IMG/VR virus record: IMGVR_UViG_3300017934_000084
Span: 1-45,374 of that record
Reading direction: 5' to 3' (one strand)
Source: a virus
Length of the DNA stretch: 45,374 bases
Shown here: one piece after another, positions 38,524-45,374 of the stretch
Layout of the letters: the number at the start of each line of letters is the position of its first letter
Numbering within the stretch: position 1 is the first letter of the stretch
Notes under the pieces: model-generated
Told to the model about the DNA's origin: nothing
The model's input: only the letters and a program-made list of their open reading frames with translations
The model's database searches: none
Position numbers and translations under genes: made by a program

Positions 38524-38547
38524 CAGCCAATTTCTAAAAATTATGAT
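38520..38547 (+). promoter_or_regulatory. Sigma-70-like promoter, twin of 32122
   Basis: TTGACA at 38520-38525, 16-bp spacer, TATGAT at 38542-38547. An overlapping TGATATAGA lies at 38544-38552. It shares the CAATTT and TAAA spacer blocks with the thioredoxin promoter. It serves the membrane-protein gene at 38573 and probably the RNA ligase beyond. Confidence 0.6.
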
Positions 38548-38572
38548 ATAGAAGTCAGGTAATCCAATTTAT

Positions 38573-38809
38573 ATGATTTTTGGTCTAATTCTCCTCGCAG
38601 CGATTTACTTCATCTGGTTGCTTCTTATTGAAGGCTTCCTATGGAGAAGTATTATCCTTTTTGCTGGATGGTTCGGCATTCGATATTTATTATTGGGCTA
38701 CATTCCGGAAACTGCGTATACCACTTTGATTTTCTCGCATCCTGTTAGTTGGGCAGCTATCATCGCTACCGGAATTTGTTTTATGGCGCTAGCAACTGCA
38801 AAGGACTGA
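38573..38809 (+). CDS. Small membrane protein, 78 aa
   Basis: Three hydrophobic segments: residues 2-20, 26-42 and 56-74. No motif. First gene behind the 38520 promoter. Likely an inner-membrane protein. It ends one base before the next ATG. Confidence 0.65.
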   Translation: MIFGLILLAAIYFIWLLLIEGFLWRSIILFAGWFGIRYLLLGYIPETAYTTLIFSHPVSWAAIIATGICFMALATAKD

Positions 38810-38810
38810 G

Positions 38811-39215
38811 ATGGATAAACTATTTGCAGGTAATAGGCTTCTCACTGCCGAAGGTGATCGCCTACTATCCGATTTTAGATATGGCTTAATACAAGTCATG
38901 TCTAGTGATGAGGTCTCGGATATGTCAGATAATGAGTTACAAACCCTCCAGTCCAGCTTGAATAAGTTGGTGGGCGATGCCATTTCTAACAGAATGGCTC
39001 GCAATATGCAATTCGCTAATGAGCTGAATGCTATGACGGATGAACAGTTTTATGTTCATCTCAAAGATAAATATGGTGATAATTGGGCTCTTAATTCTTT
39101 AGAAAAAGAAGAGCGTGCCCGTCTACCATTATCTGATTTACAAAAGTTGAGTAATACACAAAAATATATTAGTCAAGCAATTCGTCAACATATGATTAGT
39201 AATGGAGTAAAATAA
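38811..39215 (+). CDS. hypothetical helical protein, 134 aa
   Basis: Helical, with a SDNELQTLQSSLNKLVGDA core and a DEQFYVHLKDKYGDNWALN middle. Soluble. It ends one base before the RNA ligase gene, so it may be co-regulated with it. No family recognised. Confidence 0.65.
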   Translation: MDKLFAGNRLLTAEGDRLLSDFRYGLIQVMSSDEVSDMSDNELQTLQSSLNKLVGDAISNRMARNMQFANELNAMTDEQFYVHLKDKYGDNWALNSLEKEERARLPLSDLQKLSNTQKYISQAIRQHMISNGVK

Positions 39216-39216
39216 T

Positions 39217-40584
39217 ATGTTGTTAGTCCAAGAATATTTGGAAACCCATAATTTCCGTCAATTAGAAGAAGAGCATGGCGTTTATGCTTCATTTTCTAAA
39301 TCTGGACACAAATTCTCTTTGAACTACGATCAGATCGAAGCGCAGGAAGCTGATCCGTTGGCACAAGAATGCCGTGGGCTTATTCTATCTTCTATGGATG
39401 GCAAGCCGTTTTCCTACTCTCAAGAAAATAGCGACCCTAATCGCAAGACTGTTCTTGGGCACGTGGTGCCTGGTCCAACTCGGGTTTTGGCTTACCCAAT
39501 GAAGCGTTTCTTTAATCACGGTCAAGGTTCCGCAGCGGACATCGATTGGTCAGATCCCAAACTGGCTGTATTGGAAAAATTGGACGGCACCTTGTGTATT
39601 GTTTATTTCGATCCTTTTACTGATAAGTGGTGCATGGCGACGCGCTCCGTGCCAGAAGCTGACATACTAATGGATAACGGTATCTTCACTTTCCGAACTC
39701 TATTTGAGAAGGCTTTGAAGGATACTTGTGGTCTAGATTTCGATGAGTTCACTAAAGGTCTCAATACGAGAATTACTTACTGTTTTGAGCTAACTACTCC
39801 TTACAATAGGATCGTGGTCTATTACCCAGAGAGCCGAGTTACTTTACTGGCAGCCCGAGCTTTGTATGGTGAATTGGAAGAATTCGATTTCACTGATCTG
39901 GGTGGTTATGGGTGGGTTGATTTTAAAAACCTTCATGATTGGCAACAAGAACATTTAATCGGTCTTGGTCATGATGAAAAAGATAGTCCAATAGCTTTAG
40001 TTCCCGTCCCTTTTCATTTAAAGGGTGTGCCGGTTGTTAAATCATATACCTACAGCACCATCGAGGAATTGATCAATTGGGTATCTTCTTTGAATCCACT
40101 TGAAAATGAGGGTGTAGTTGTGCGAGACAGTCAGTTCAACCGAATCAAGGTCAAGAATGCTGCTTATGTAGCCTACAACAAAATACGCGATCGTTTGGGA
40201 ACTTCTGAGCGCAACATCGTGGAATTGATTTTGGCAGAAAAAGATGATGATGTTATTCCCATGCTGCCAGAAGAAATCGTCAAAAATCTTCAAAAAATCA
40301 AGATGGGTATTCAATTTCTTATCAAAAAGTATGATGAAGTTTATCAAAACAGTTTGAAACAAGCTAATAATATCAAGGCTGGTGATAAAAAGACTTTTGC
40401 CTTGTTAATTAATAGTCAAAAGAAAGTGGGTAGCTACTATCTGTGGACTGCCCCGTTTTTTGCCATTTTTGATGGCAAAGCATTCTCGATGAGAGATTTT
40501 ATCCAAAAGAATAAAAAGGATGGAACTTGGTCAGATAGTTTTCTTGATAAGATATTAGAATTATCTAAAATAGCAAAAGCTTGA
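39217..40584 (+). CDS. rnlA: T4 RNA ligase 1-like (Rnl1) enzyme, 455 aa
   Basis: An ATP-dependent RNA ligase. The nucleotidyl-transfer motifs appear in order: KLDG with nucleophile K121, CFELTTPYNRIVV (motif III region), EGVVVRD (motif IV) and KVKN (motif V). A helical C-terminal domain specific to Rnl1 begins near residue 330. T4 Rnl1 is 374 aa, so this one has a longer C-terminus. With PseT it would reseal cleaved tRNA anticodon loops. A clear terminator follows at 40617. Confidence 0.93.
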   Translation: MLLVQEYLETHNFRQLEEEHGVYASFSKSGHKFSLNYDQIEAQEADPLAQECRGLILSSMDGKPFSYSQENSDPNRKTVLGHVVPGPTRVLAYPMKRFFNHGQGSAADIDWSDPKLAVLEKLDGTLCIVYFDPFTDKWCMATRSVPEADILMDNGIFTFRTLFEKALKDTCGLDFDEFTKGLNTRITYCFELTTPYNRIVVYYPESRVTLLAARALYGELEEFDFTDLGGYGWVDFKNLHDWQQEHLIGLGHDEKDSPIALVPVPFHLKGVPVVKSYTYSTIEELINWVSSLNPLENEGVVVRDSQFNRIKVKNAAYVAYNKIRDRLGTSERNIVELILAEKDDDVIPMLPEEIVKNLQKIKMGIQFLIKKYDEVYQNSLKQANNIKAGDKKTFALLINSQKKVGSYYLWTAPFFAIFDGKAFSMRDFIQKNKKDGTWSDSFLDKILELSKIAKA

Positions 40585-40616
40585 TATATAATAACTTAGA
40601 GCGTTAGGGAGTGAAG

Positions 40617-40655
40617 TGCCTGGTTAGGAGTTATTCTAACTGGGCATTTTTATTT
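40617..40655 (+). terminator. Rho-independent terminator after RNA ligase 1
   Basis: An 11-bp stem of TGCCTGGTTAG (40617-40627) with CTAACTGGGCA (40636-40646), two G-U pairs, 8-nt loop, then TTTTTATTT. It ends the 38520 promoter's unit. Confidence 0.85.
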
Positions 40656-40666
40656 GCTGCTAATTA

Positions 40667-40676
40667 TGATATATAC
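40667..40676 (+). promoter_or_regulatory. Candidate extended -10 promoter (TGATATATAC)
   Basis: Identical in ten bases to 14011-14020 and also five to six bases before an ATGAG start. It follows a strong terminator directly, so a new promoter is expected here. No -35 box and no Shine-Dalgarno site are seen; a leaderless transcript is possible. Confidence 0.5.
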
Positions 40677-40681
40677 AAAGT

Positions 40682-41422
40682 ATGAGCAAATACTTAATGG
40701 AAAATGACTGCTCGCAAGATAGTCTGCGATGGATTAGAAAGTTAGAGGATAAAAAAATCAAACCTAATCCGTTATCTAAAGACAAGACCGGCTATAATCC
40801 AGAAGAATTAGAACATTTGCAAAATGAGATTATTAAGGCAGGAGATTCTGCCCTAGCTTGTTTCTTTGCCACCGAGTTTGTCTACAAACAATACAGAATG
40901 CAAAAGCTAATTTTAGATAAAAAAGATACCAAATATGCTTTCATGTTTGCGCAATATGTCGAAAACTGTGATATCAAAGCGTTACAAAACTTAGTGATGG
41001 AATCAAATGAGATTAAGTATATTACTCGATTTGCTTGTCACGTTAAGAATGCCAACAAAGAGCCGTTGGAAGCTTTAGTGATTAAATCCAGAAAAGTCAA
41101 GTATGCTCACGAATATCTTAAACATGTTAAAACTGCTAATGTAGAGAAATTTAAGGAAATCATTCTTGATTCTGGTAAACCGCGCTATTTATTTGAGTTG
41201 GCTAAACATTTAAAAAAACCTGAAGACATACAACAGGTTCAAGACTTGATTATTGCCTCCGGATCTTTTACTTACATGAAGTTATTTGCCGAAAAAATTA
41301 AAACAGCAGACGTTGAAAAGATTGAGCAGGCAGTGTTGGATAGTGAGAATAGCGAGCAGATTAAGAGGTTCGCTAAGTATGTGAGAAAGTCTAGAATGAG
41401 AAAATTTTTACTTGTCATGTAA
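40682..41422 (+). CDS. Alpha-solenoid repeat protein, 246 aa
   Basis: From about residue 55 to the end the protein consists of about six repeats of 28-33 residues. Each has a helix with KYA or KYI, a second helix F-A-x-H-V-K or AKHLKK, and a linker into a LxxLVxxS segment. This is a HEAT-like helical solenoid, most likely a protein-protein or protein-nucleic acid scaffold. It converges on the matrixin gene and overlaps it by 15 bases. Confidence 0.7.
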   Translation: MSKYLMENDCSQDSLRWIRKLEDKKIKPNPLSKDKTGYNPEELEHLQNEIIKAGDSALACFFATEFVYKQYRMQKLILDKKDTKYAFMFAQYVENCDIKALQNLVMESNEIKYITRFACHVKNANKEPLEALVIKSRKVKYAHEYLKHVKTANVEKFKEIILDSGKPRYLFELAKHLKKPEDIQQVQDLIIASGSFTYMKLFAEKIKTADVEKIEQAVLDSENSEQIKRFAKYVRKSRMRKFLLVM

Positions 41423-41998
41423 ATGGTTAGCATCACAACCATATATTTTACAGAAGTTATGCAGATCAGCATCAGTAATCATATTGGCACCTGCATCTAT
41501 ATCTGGATACATTAAAGTGCCAATACCATTTATTCCTTCATTATGTGATAAGCCCAAGGAATGTCCTAATTCATGCATGATTACAGGTTTGTAATCAGCA
41601 TCAGAAATACGATATGGCACCAAGGCTATATAAGGAATCGGACCCGTTTCATGATAATAAGCTAAATGGATTCTCTCCTCATCGTCACCATCTAAAGCAA
41701 TCATTTCAGGAAAGTCGGATGATACTATTACTATAATAATAGAATTGTGGACGTCAATATTTTTAGCCGGTAACCTAACTACATCATAAGTTACTATACC
41801 ATTAGTAGCTTGATGCCATTCCCAAGCAGCACCGACAATAATATATAATTCATCTTCAGATAGGTTACGATCTACGTAGAGAGTTTTATGGATGGGTGCA
41901 ACACGAGCCACAGTATGTGTAAGAATAGGGACGGCTATTATATTTAGGACCAATAACATCACTGCTATAATTAGAGATGTCCAATACAATAAGCGCAT
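41408..41998 (-). CDS. Membrane-anchored matrixin-type metalloprotease, 196 aa
   Basis: A zinc protease with HELGHSLGLSH (about 142-152), the three-histidine metzincin site, and the Met-turn GTLMYPD after it. One N-terminal membrane segment (about 3-29) anchors it, so the catalytic part probably faces outward. The ATG at 41998 has GGGGGA upstream; the ATG at 42010 has no such site. Its substrate could be host envelope proteins or competing phage receptors. It is coexpressed with the HNH gene at 42017. Confidence 0.82.
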   Translation of the reverse strand: MRLLYWTSLIIAVMLLVLNIIAVPILTHTVARVAPIHKTLYVDRNLSEDELYIIVGAAWEWHQATNGIVTYDVVRLPAKNIDVHNSIIIVIVSSDFPEMIALDGDDEERIHLAYYHETGPIPYIALVPYRISDADYKPVIMHELGHSLGLSHNEGINGIGTLMYPDIDAGANMITDADLHNFCKIYGCDANHLHDK

Positions 41999-42016
41999 AT
42001 AATCCCCCATAACTGG

Positions 42017-42403
42017 TTAATTAACTTTTCTGTTAGCTACAGCTTCTTTAACAATTGTGTCGAACTTGTTGGGGTGTGTCAAGACCGTCGCAGCATCCTG
42101 GCGAACATTTGGGTTGTACTGTTTGAAGGAGCCGCCATGACCTATATGGAGATGGCATTCTTTTTCACCCATGCATAAAGTAATAAGATTGGTCGGGTCC
42201 AACTCCTTATAGGGATCTAAATGAAAAGGCACACAGTGGTGAACGTTGAGTCTGTTTGTTCCACCACAAGCTGCACAAGTTGGGTTAGCTGCCAAGAAAT
42301 GTTTTTCTACTGTGGGCCATTTATCAGAGCGCTTTGCAGATACACCCACGTCTCTTAGAGAATGTCGCAAGAGATTGATACTGTGTTTGATTGTTTTAAT
42401 CAT
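42017..42403 (-). CDS. HNH endonuclease, 128 aa
   Basis: A compact HNH protein. The zinc pair CAACG, the HHCVPFHLDPYKELDP block and NLITLC-x-x-x-x-ECH form the full ββα-metal site. Short HNH proteins of this kind occur as homing genes and beside packaging genes. It heads a two-gene minus-strand unit. Only 20 bp separate its start from that of the RNA ligase on the plus strand, so both promoters must be compact or overlap genes. Confidence 0.8.
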   Translation of the reverse strand: MIKTIKHSINLLRHSLRDVGVSAKRSDKWPTVEKHFLAANPTCAACGGTNRLNVHHCVPFHLDPYKELDPTNLITLCMGEKECHLHIGHGGSFKQYNPNVRQDAATVLTHPNKFDTIVKEAVANRKVN

Positions 42404-42423
42404 CTAAATATGCGAGAATAATC

Positions 42424-43098
42424 ATGGATTCACCGAAATACAATAGAACGTTTCACGTTCCCTGGTCACCAGGTAGAGGCAGCGACGATAAAATCGCGAA
42501 GGACGTGAAGTCTCTTTTAGATGTAGAGATTATTATCAGCGAAAAAGTAGATGGGAGTAATGTGTGTATAGAGCATAATGGTTGCTTTGCGCGTACACAC
42601 GCGAGTGCACCTAGTCATGAATCTTTTGATGCCTTCAAGGCATTACATGCGCAGATCAAATATGGTTTAGATTTCAATGGTATGATACTTATCGGAAAAC
42701 AGATATTTGGAGAGTGGTGCTTTGCTCAGCATTCTATTCCTTATGATAAGCTACCCGGATACTTTCTAACTTTTGGAGTTAGAGTATTGGCTGCTCAATA
42801 TTGGCTGTCTTGGGATGAAACCGTTTCTTTGTCCGAAGAACTTGGGCTTCCTACAGTGCCCGTTCTGTTTCGCGGTATAGTAAAAACTGAAGCAGAACTC
42901 TGTGAACTTACAGAGAAATTATCTAAAGAACCCTCTGAACTTGGTACAATTCGTGAAGGTGTTGTTATAAGGCTGGCGGGTGCATTCGAAGATGAATACT
43001 TTGCTCGGTATGTCATGAAATATGTACGAGCCAACCATGTGCAAACTGATGAACACTGGAAAGATCAAGAAATCATTAGGAATAAATTGAAGACTTAA
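42424..43098 (+). CDS. Second RNA ligase, Rnl2-type family, 224 aa
   Basis: An ATP-dependent ligase core of the RNA_ligase (Rnl2-like) family: KVDGSN with nucleophile K41, FARTHASA (motif Ia), IFGEWCFAQHSIPY (motif III), REGVVIRL (motif IV) and VMKYVR (motif V). It lacks the C-terminal domain of T4 Rnl2 (334 aa), so it is a minimal ligase. It complements Rnl1 and PseT upstream and may seal nicks in RNA duplexes. Confidence 0.9.
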   Translation: MDSPKYNRTFHVPWSPGRGSDDKIAKDVKSLLDVEIIISEKVDGSNVCIEHNGCFARTHASAPSHESFDAFKALHAQIKYGLDFNGMILIGKQIFGEWCFAQHSIPYDKLPGYFLTFGVRVLAAQYWLSWDETVSLSEELGLPTVPVLFRGIVKTEAELCELTEKLSKEPSELGTIREGVVIRLAGAFEDEYFARYVMKYVRANHVQTDEHWKDQEIIRNKLKT

Positions 43099-43107
43099 AA
43101 TGGGCAC

Positions 43108-43135
43108 TTGACGCGACGCTCCCCCGTGTTATATT
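43108..43135 (+). promoter_or_regulatory. Sigma-70-like promoter
   Basis: TTGACG at 43108-43113, 16-bp spacer, TATATT at 43130-43135, with a leader of about 70 bases to the ATG at 43212. AAGGAT precedes that ATG. No gene is seen in the rest of this 113-bp gap. Confidence 0.6.
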
Positions 43136-43211
43136 GTGGGGATAATAAGACATCAACTGTAGAACTCTGGCTGCATTATATACAGCGAAGAGAACAAACA
43201 AGGATACTTTT

Positions 43212-43424
43212 ATGCTAAAGCGCTTTCATTTCGATAGACTTGAAGATGCAAGTGGTGTTTCGGGAACGGGTCGTGTTGCAGAAGGATGTTTATTTGTTGA
43301 TACCGGCGAAGCGGTAGTTCATTGGCTTGGAAGCCATGGCAGTATCAATATCTATCATTCTATAGAAGATATTATTAGTGTCCACGGACACGAAGGAAAA
43401 ACTCAAATAGTATTCGATGATTAA
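43212..43424 (+). CDS. hypothetical protein, 70 aa
   Basis: A beta-rich protein with SGTGRVAEGCLFVDTGEAV, VHWLGSHGSINIYHSI and HGHEGKTQIVFDD. I recognise this as a common small phage protein with no assigned role. It has its own strong promoter upstream. Confidence 0.7.
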   Translation: MLKRFHFDRLEDASGVSGTGRVAEGCLFVDTGEAVVHWLGSHGSINIYHSIEDIISVHGHEGKTQIVFDD

Positions 43425-43441
43425 ATTGGTATTATTATATA

Positions 43442-44353
43442 ATGGGCAAGAAATTAACAGCTGAAATATTTATTGAACGTGCAACTGCGATTCATGGTGC
43501 ATTATATGTATATTCGGAGGTTAAGTATGTTAATAGTTGTACGCCCGTTGAAATTATATGCCAAATTCATGGATCGTGGTTACAGACACCATCAAATCAT
43601 TTGAGAGGCAAAGGTTGTAAAAAATGTGCCTCTGCATTACAAACAAGCAATACAGAAATTTTTGTACAAAAAGCCAAAGCATTGCATGGCGACAAATATA
43701 ATTATTCAAAAGTAAAATATGTTCGTGCCGATGTTAACGTAGAAATTATATGTCCGGTACACCATATATTTACCCAAACACCGGACGCCCATTTACACTC
43801 TAATGGCTGCTATAAATGTGGTAGAGAGTCTTGTGGAAATTCTACAGTAAATGACACTAATTATTTTGTAACCAAAGCCACATTAATACATAATAATAAA
43901 TATGATTATTCAAAGGTTAGATACGAAAAGAATAGAGAAGAGGTAATAATCATTTGTCCAATTCATGGAGAATTTAGTCAAATGGCTATGGCGCATTTGG
44001 CTGGTAAAGGCTGTAAGAGTTGCACTATGAGTATTTCTCATAAGGAAACAAAATGGCTTGATTCTTTAGGTATTCCTAAAGAAAACAGAAATATTACATT
44101 ATTTATTGGTGATTTCTGGATCAAACCAGATGGATTTGATCCTGTAACTAATACAATATACGAGTTTTATGGTGATTATTGGCACGGTAATCCAAAAGTT
44201 TATGATGCTGTTAAGGTTAACGATCACAATGGTAAAACTTTTGGAGAGCTTTATCAACAAACTTTATCTCGCGAAAATATGATTAAAACTGCTGGCTATA
44301 ATTTGGTTACTGTTTGGCAATATGATTTTGAGGCAACAGTTAAACATGAATAA
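43442..44353 (+). CDS. Homing-type endonuclease with DUF723-like zinc repeats, 303 aa
   Basis: Same plan as the gene at 475-1380: three repeats with YxYS, IIC, HGxW or HGEF, a final GC-x-x-C, then the nuclease with DGFDPVTNTIYEFYGDYW, HGNP and a C-terminal GYNLVTVWQYDF. Length and order match, so the two are recent paralogues at opposite ends of the window. No Shine-Dalgarno site is visible before the ATG, and TATAAT-like sequence abuts it. It overlaps the next gene by eight bases. Confidence 0.83.
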   Translation: MGKKLTAEIFIERATAIHGALYVYSEVKYVNSCTPVEIICQIHGSWLQTPSNHLRGKGCKKCASALQTSNTEIFVQKAKALHGDKYNYSKVKYVRADVNVEIICPVHHIFTQTPDAHLHSNGCYKCGRESCGNSTVNDTNYFVTKATLIHNNKYDYSKVRYEKNREEVIIICPIHGEFSQMAMAHLAGKGCKSCTMSISHKETKWLDSLGIPKENRNITLFIGDFWIKPDGFDPVTNTIYEFYGDYWHGNPKVYDAVKVNDHNGKTFGELYQQTLSRENMIKTAGYNLVTVWQYDFEATVKHE

Positions 44354-45065
44354 ACGCCGTACCATTTTTTGTGGAGACGTCCACGGTTGTATAGATGAGT
44401 TTAATGAATTGTTGCGAAAGCTACAATATGATCCTAAAAGCGATCGACTCATTTTACTTGGAGATCTCATAGATAGGGGTCCTGATTCTTTAGCTGTCTT
44501 ACAGCGAGCCATCGATCTAAATTTAGAGAGCATTATGGGGAACCATGAACACAAGTTTGTCAAATGGTTTCGTTCACAGGGCTCCAGAGTAGATGTATAC
44601 GATCGTAAAGATTATTATGCCAAACTAACGGATCAACAAATAAACTACATAACGAACATGCCAACTTACATCGAGTTGGAAGATGTAATCGCTGTACATG
44701 CCGGGTTAAAGCCCGGCATTTTGCTTTCTAGTCAAAGAAAAGATGATATGATGTATCTCCGTTATACGGATGAAAACAGAAAGTTTATTTCTCTAAAAAC
44801 TATTAACAAAGTCGGCAAAGAGGCTGCCGGTGCCAGATTTTGGACAGAATTTTGGTATGGACCTAAAAATGTGGTATATGGACATAACGTGCACAATTTT
44901 GAGATGCCCCTCATTGAAGAGAGAATTCCAGGTGTGACGTGTTATGGTATTGATACTGGTTGTTGTTTCGGCGGCAATTTAAGTGCTTTAATATGGGAGA
45001 CGAAAGAAATAGTTCAAGTTCGAGCGAAAAAAGTGTATTATCAATCTAGCTTCGAAGTGAGATAA
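44346..45065 (+). CDS. PPP-family phosphatase (lambda PP/ApaH-like, fourth phosphoesterase)
   Basis: A 239-residue serine/threonine protein phosphatase or diadenosine tetraphosphatase. The PPP motifs are all present: GDVHG near residue 12, GDLIDRGPDS near 40, MGNHEHK near 66, an H in AVHAGLKPG, and VVYGHNVHN. The short length and the RGPDS form are like lambda phosphatase. It could remove phosphate from host kinase targets or degrade Ap4A. It starts inside the end of the homing gene. Confidence 0.92.
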   Translation: MNKRRTIFCGDVHGCIDEFNELLRKLQYDPKSDRLILLGDLIDRGPDSLAVLQRAIDLNLESIMGNHEHKFVKWFRSQGSRVDVYDRKDYYAKLTDQQINYITNMPTYIELEDVIAVHAGLKPGILLSSQRKDDMMYLRYTDENRKFISLKTINKVGKEAAGARFWTEFWYGPKNVVYGHNVHNFEMPLIEERIPGVTCYGIDTGCCFGGNLSALIWETKEIVQVRAKKVYYQSSFEVR

Positions 45066-45075
45066 GGGAGAACAC

Positions 45076-45374
45076 ATGAAGGAACGAAAAGCTGACTTGT
45101 TTGAAATGATTAAAGAAAAGAATGTAAATGCCATTTGTATCACTACGAATGGACATTACACGACTGATAGTCGGGCAGTTATGGGCGGCGGATGCGCAAG
45201 TGTGTGTGCACGGAAATGGCCACAAACTGTTTCTAGATTGGGTAAATGTTTAAAGAATTTTGGCACTAACGTTCCATTTGTTATTGGCGCCCTAGATGAT
45301 AATGGAAACTATGTTGAACCAAATATGAAAATGATCAAGGAGAATAAATACAAGACTTTGATTATCAGCTTTCC
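45076..45374 (+). CDS. Macro-domain-like protein (5' part, cut by window end)
   Basis: Starts at the ATG at 45076 after GGGAGA. The visible 99 residues include NAICITTNGHY and RAVMGGGCASVCARKWP, which fit the ADP-ribose pocket of macro domains. NVPFVIGALDD and KYKTLIISF follow as core strands. Macro domains remove ADP-ribose from proteins, DNA or RNA, or hydrolyse ADP-ribose-1''-phosphate from RNA repair. The gene is incomplete here. Confidence 0.65.
   Translation, partial: MKERKADLFEMIKEKNVNAICITTNGHYTTDSRAVMGGGCASVCARKWPQTVSRLGKCLKNFGTNVPFVIGALDDNGNYVEPNMKMIKENKYKTLIISF

Overview
The window looks like part of the genome of a large tailed phage (jumbo-phage style), not a bacterial chromosome. 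It is AT-rich, tightly packed and mostly coded on the + strand, with ATGA or TAATG overlaps between genes and many small genes of unknown function. It carries a tRNA cluster, about eleven homing-type nucleases or their remnants, and T4-type genes (rIIA and rIIB homologues, PseT, RNA ligase 1). No ribosomal, central-metabolic, capsid, tail, terminase or polymerase genes are seen, so this is an accessory and early-gene region. The host cannot be named. Lipobox signals and Shine-Dalgarno sites suggest a bacterium, and three promoters close to sigma-70 consensus suggest that host polymerase is used.

Layout. 1-7300: NAD-dependent DNA ligase, a calcineurin-like phosphoesterase, a candidate PD-(D/E)XK nuclease directly followed by a Dam-type methylase, and small lipoproteins and membrane proteins. 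7260-13700: HNH and endonuclease VII-type mobile nucleases, a second phosphoesterase, two GNAT acetyltransferases and a SLOG/YpsA-like protein. 13700-17250: eight readable tRNA genes (Leu CAG, GAG, TAG; His GTG; Glu TTC, CTC; Arg ACG, TCG) plus one aberrant tRNA-like gene, interleaved with homing nucleases and small genes. 17300-20490: third phosphoesterase, a DUF4326 protein, a strongly structured 256-nt RNA-like element closed by a perfect 10-bp stem, and an R2K-type ATP-grasp enzyme. 20500-28650: MoxR AAA+ ATPase with a metallopeptidase/VWA partner, rIIA-like and rIIB-like proteins and an IscA-type Fe-S carrier. 29000-34300: HNH nuclease, DnaQ-type exonuclease, second MoxR ATPase, thioredoxin, a DUF2829/Tad2-like mini-protein and an SPFH/prohibitin-like membrane protein. 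34300-45374: small zinc-finger proteins, polynucleotide kinase-phosphatase, RNA ligase 1, an alpha-solenoid protein, a membrane matrixin protease, a second RNA ligase, a PPP-type phosphatase and the start of a macro-domain-like protein.

How it may work together (inference). Three themes stand out. The first is RNA supply and repair: phage tRNAs, PseT-like end healing, two RNA ligases and perhaps the macro-domain protein. The second is counter-defence and DNA marking: rIIA/rIIB, the Tad2-like protein and the nuclease/methylase pair. The third is remodelling of host protein and membrane: MoxR/VWA, SPFH, matrixin, lipoproteins, thioredoxin and the Fe-S carrier. The most novel-looking element is the structured RNA at 18798-19053. 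Next are the tRNA genes whose variable arms do not match their anticodon class.
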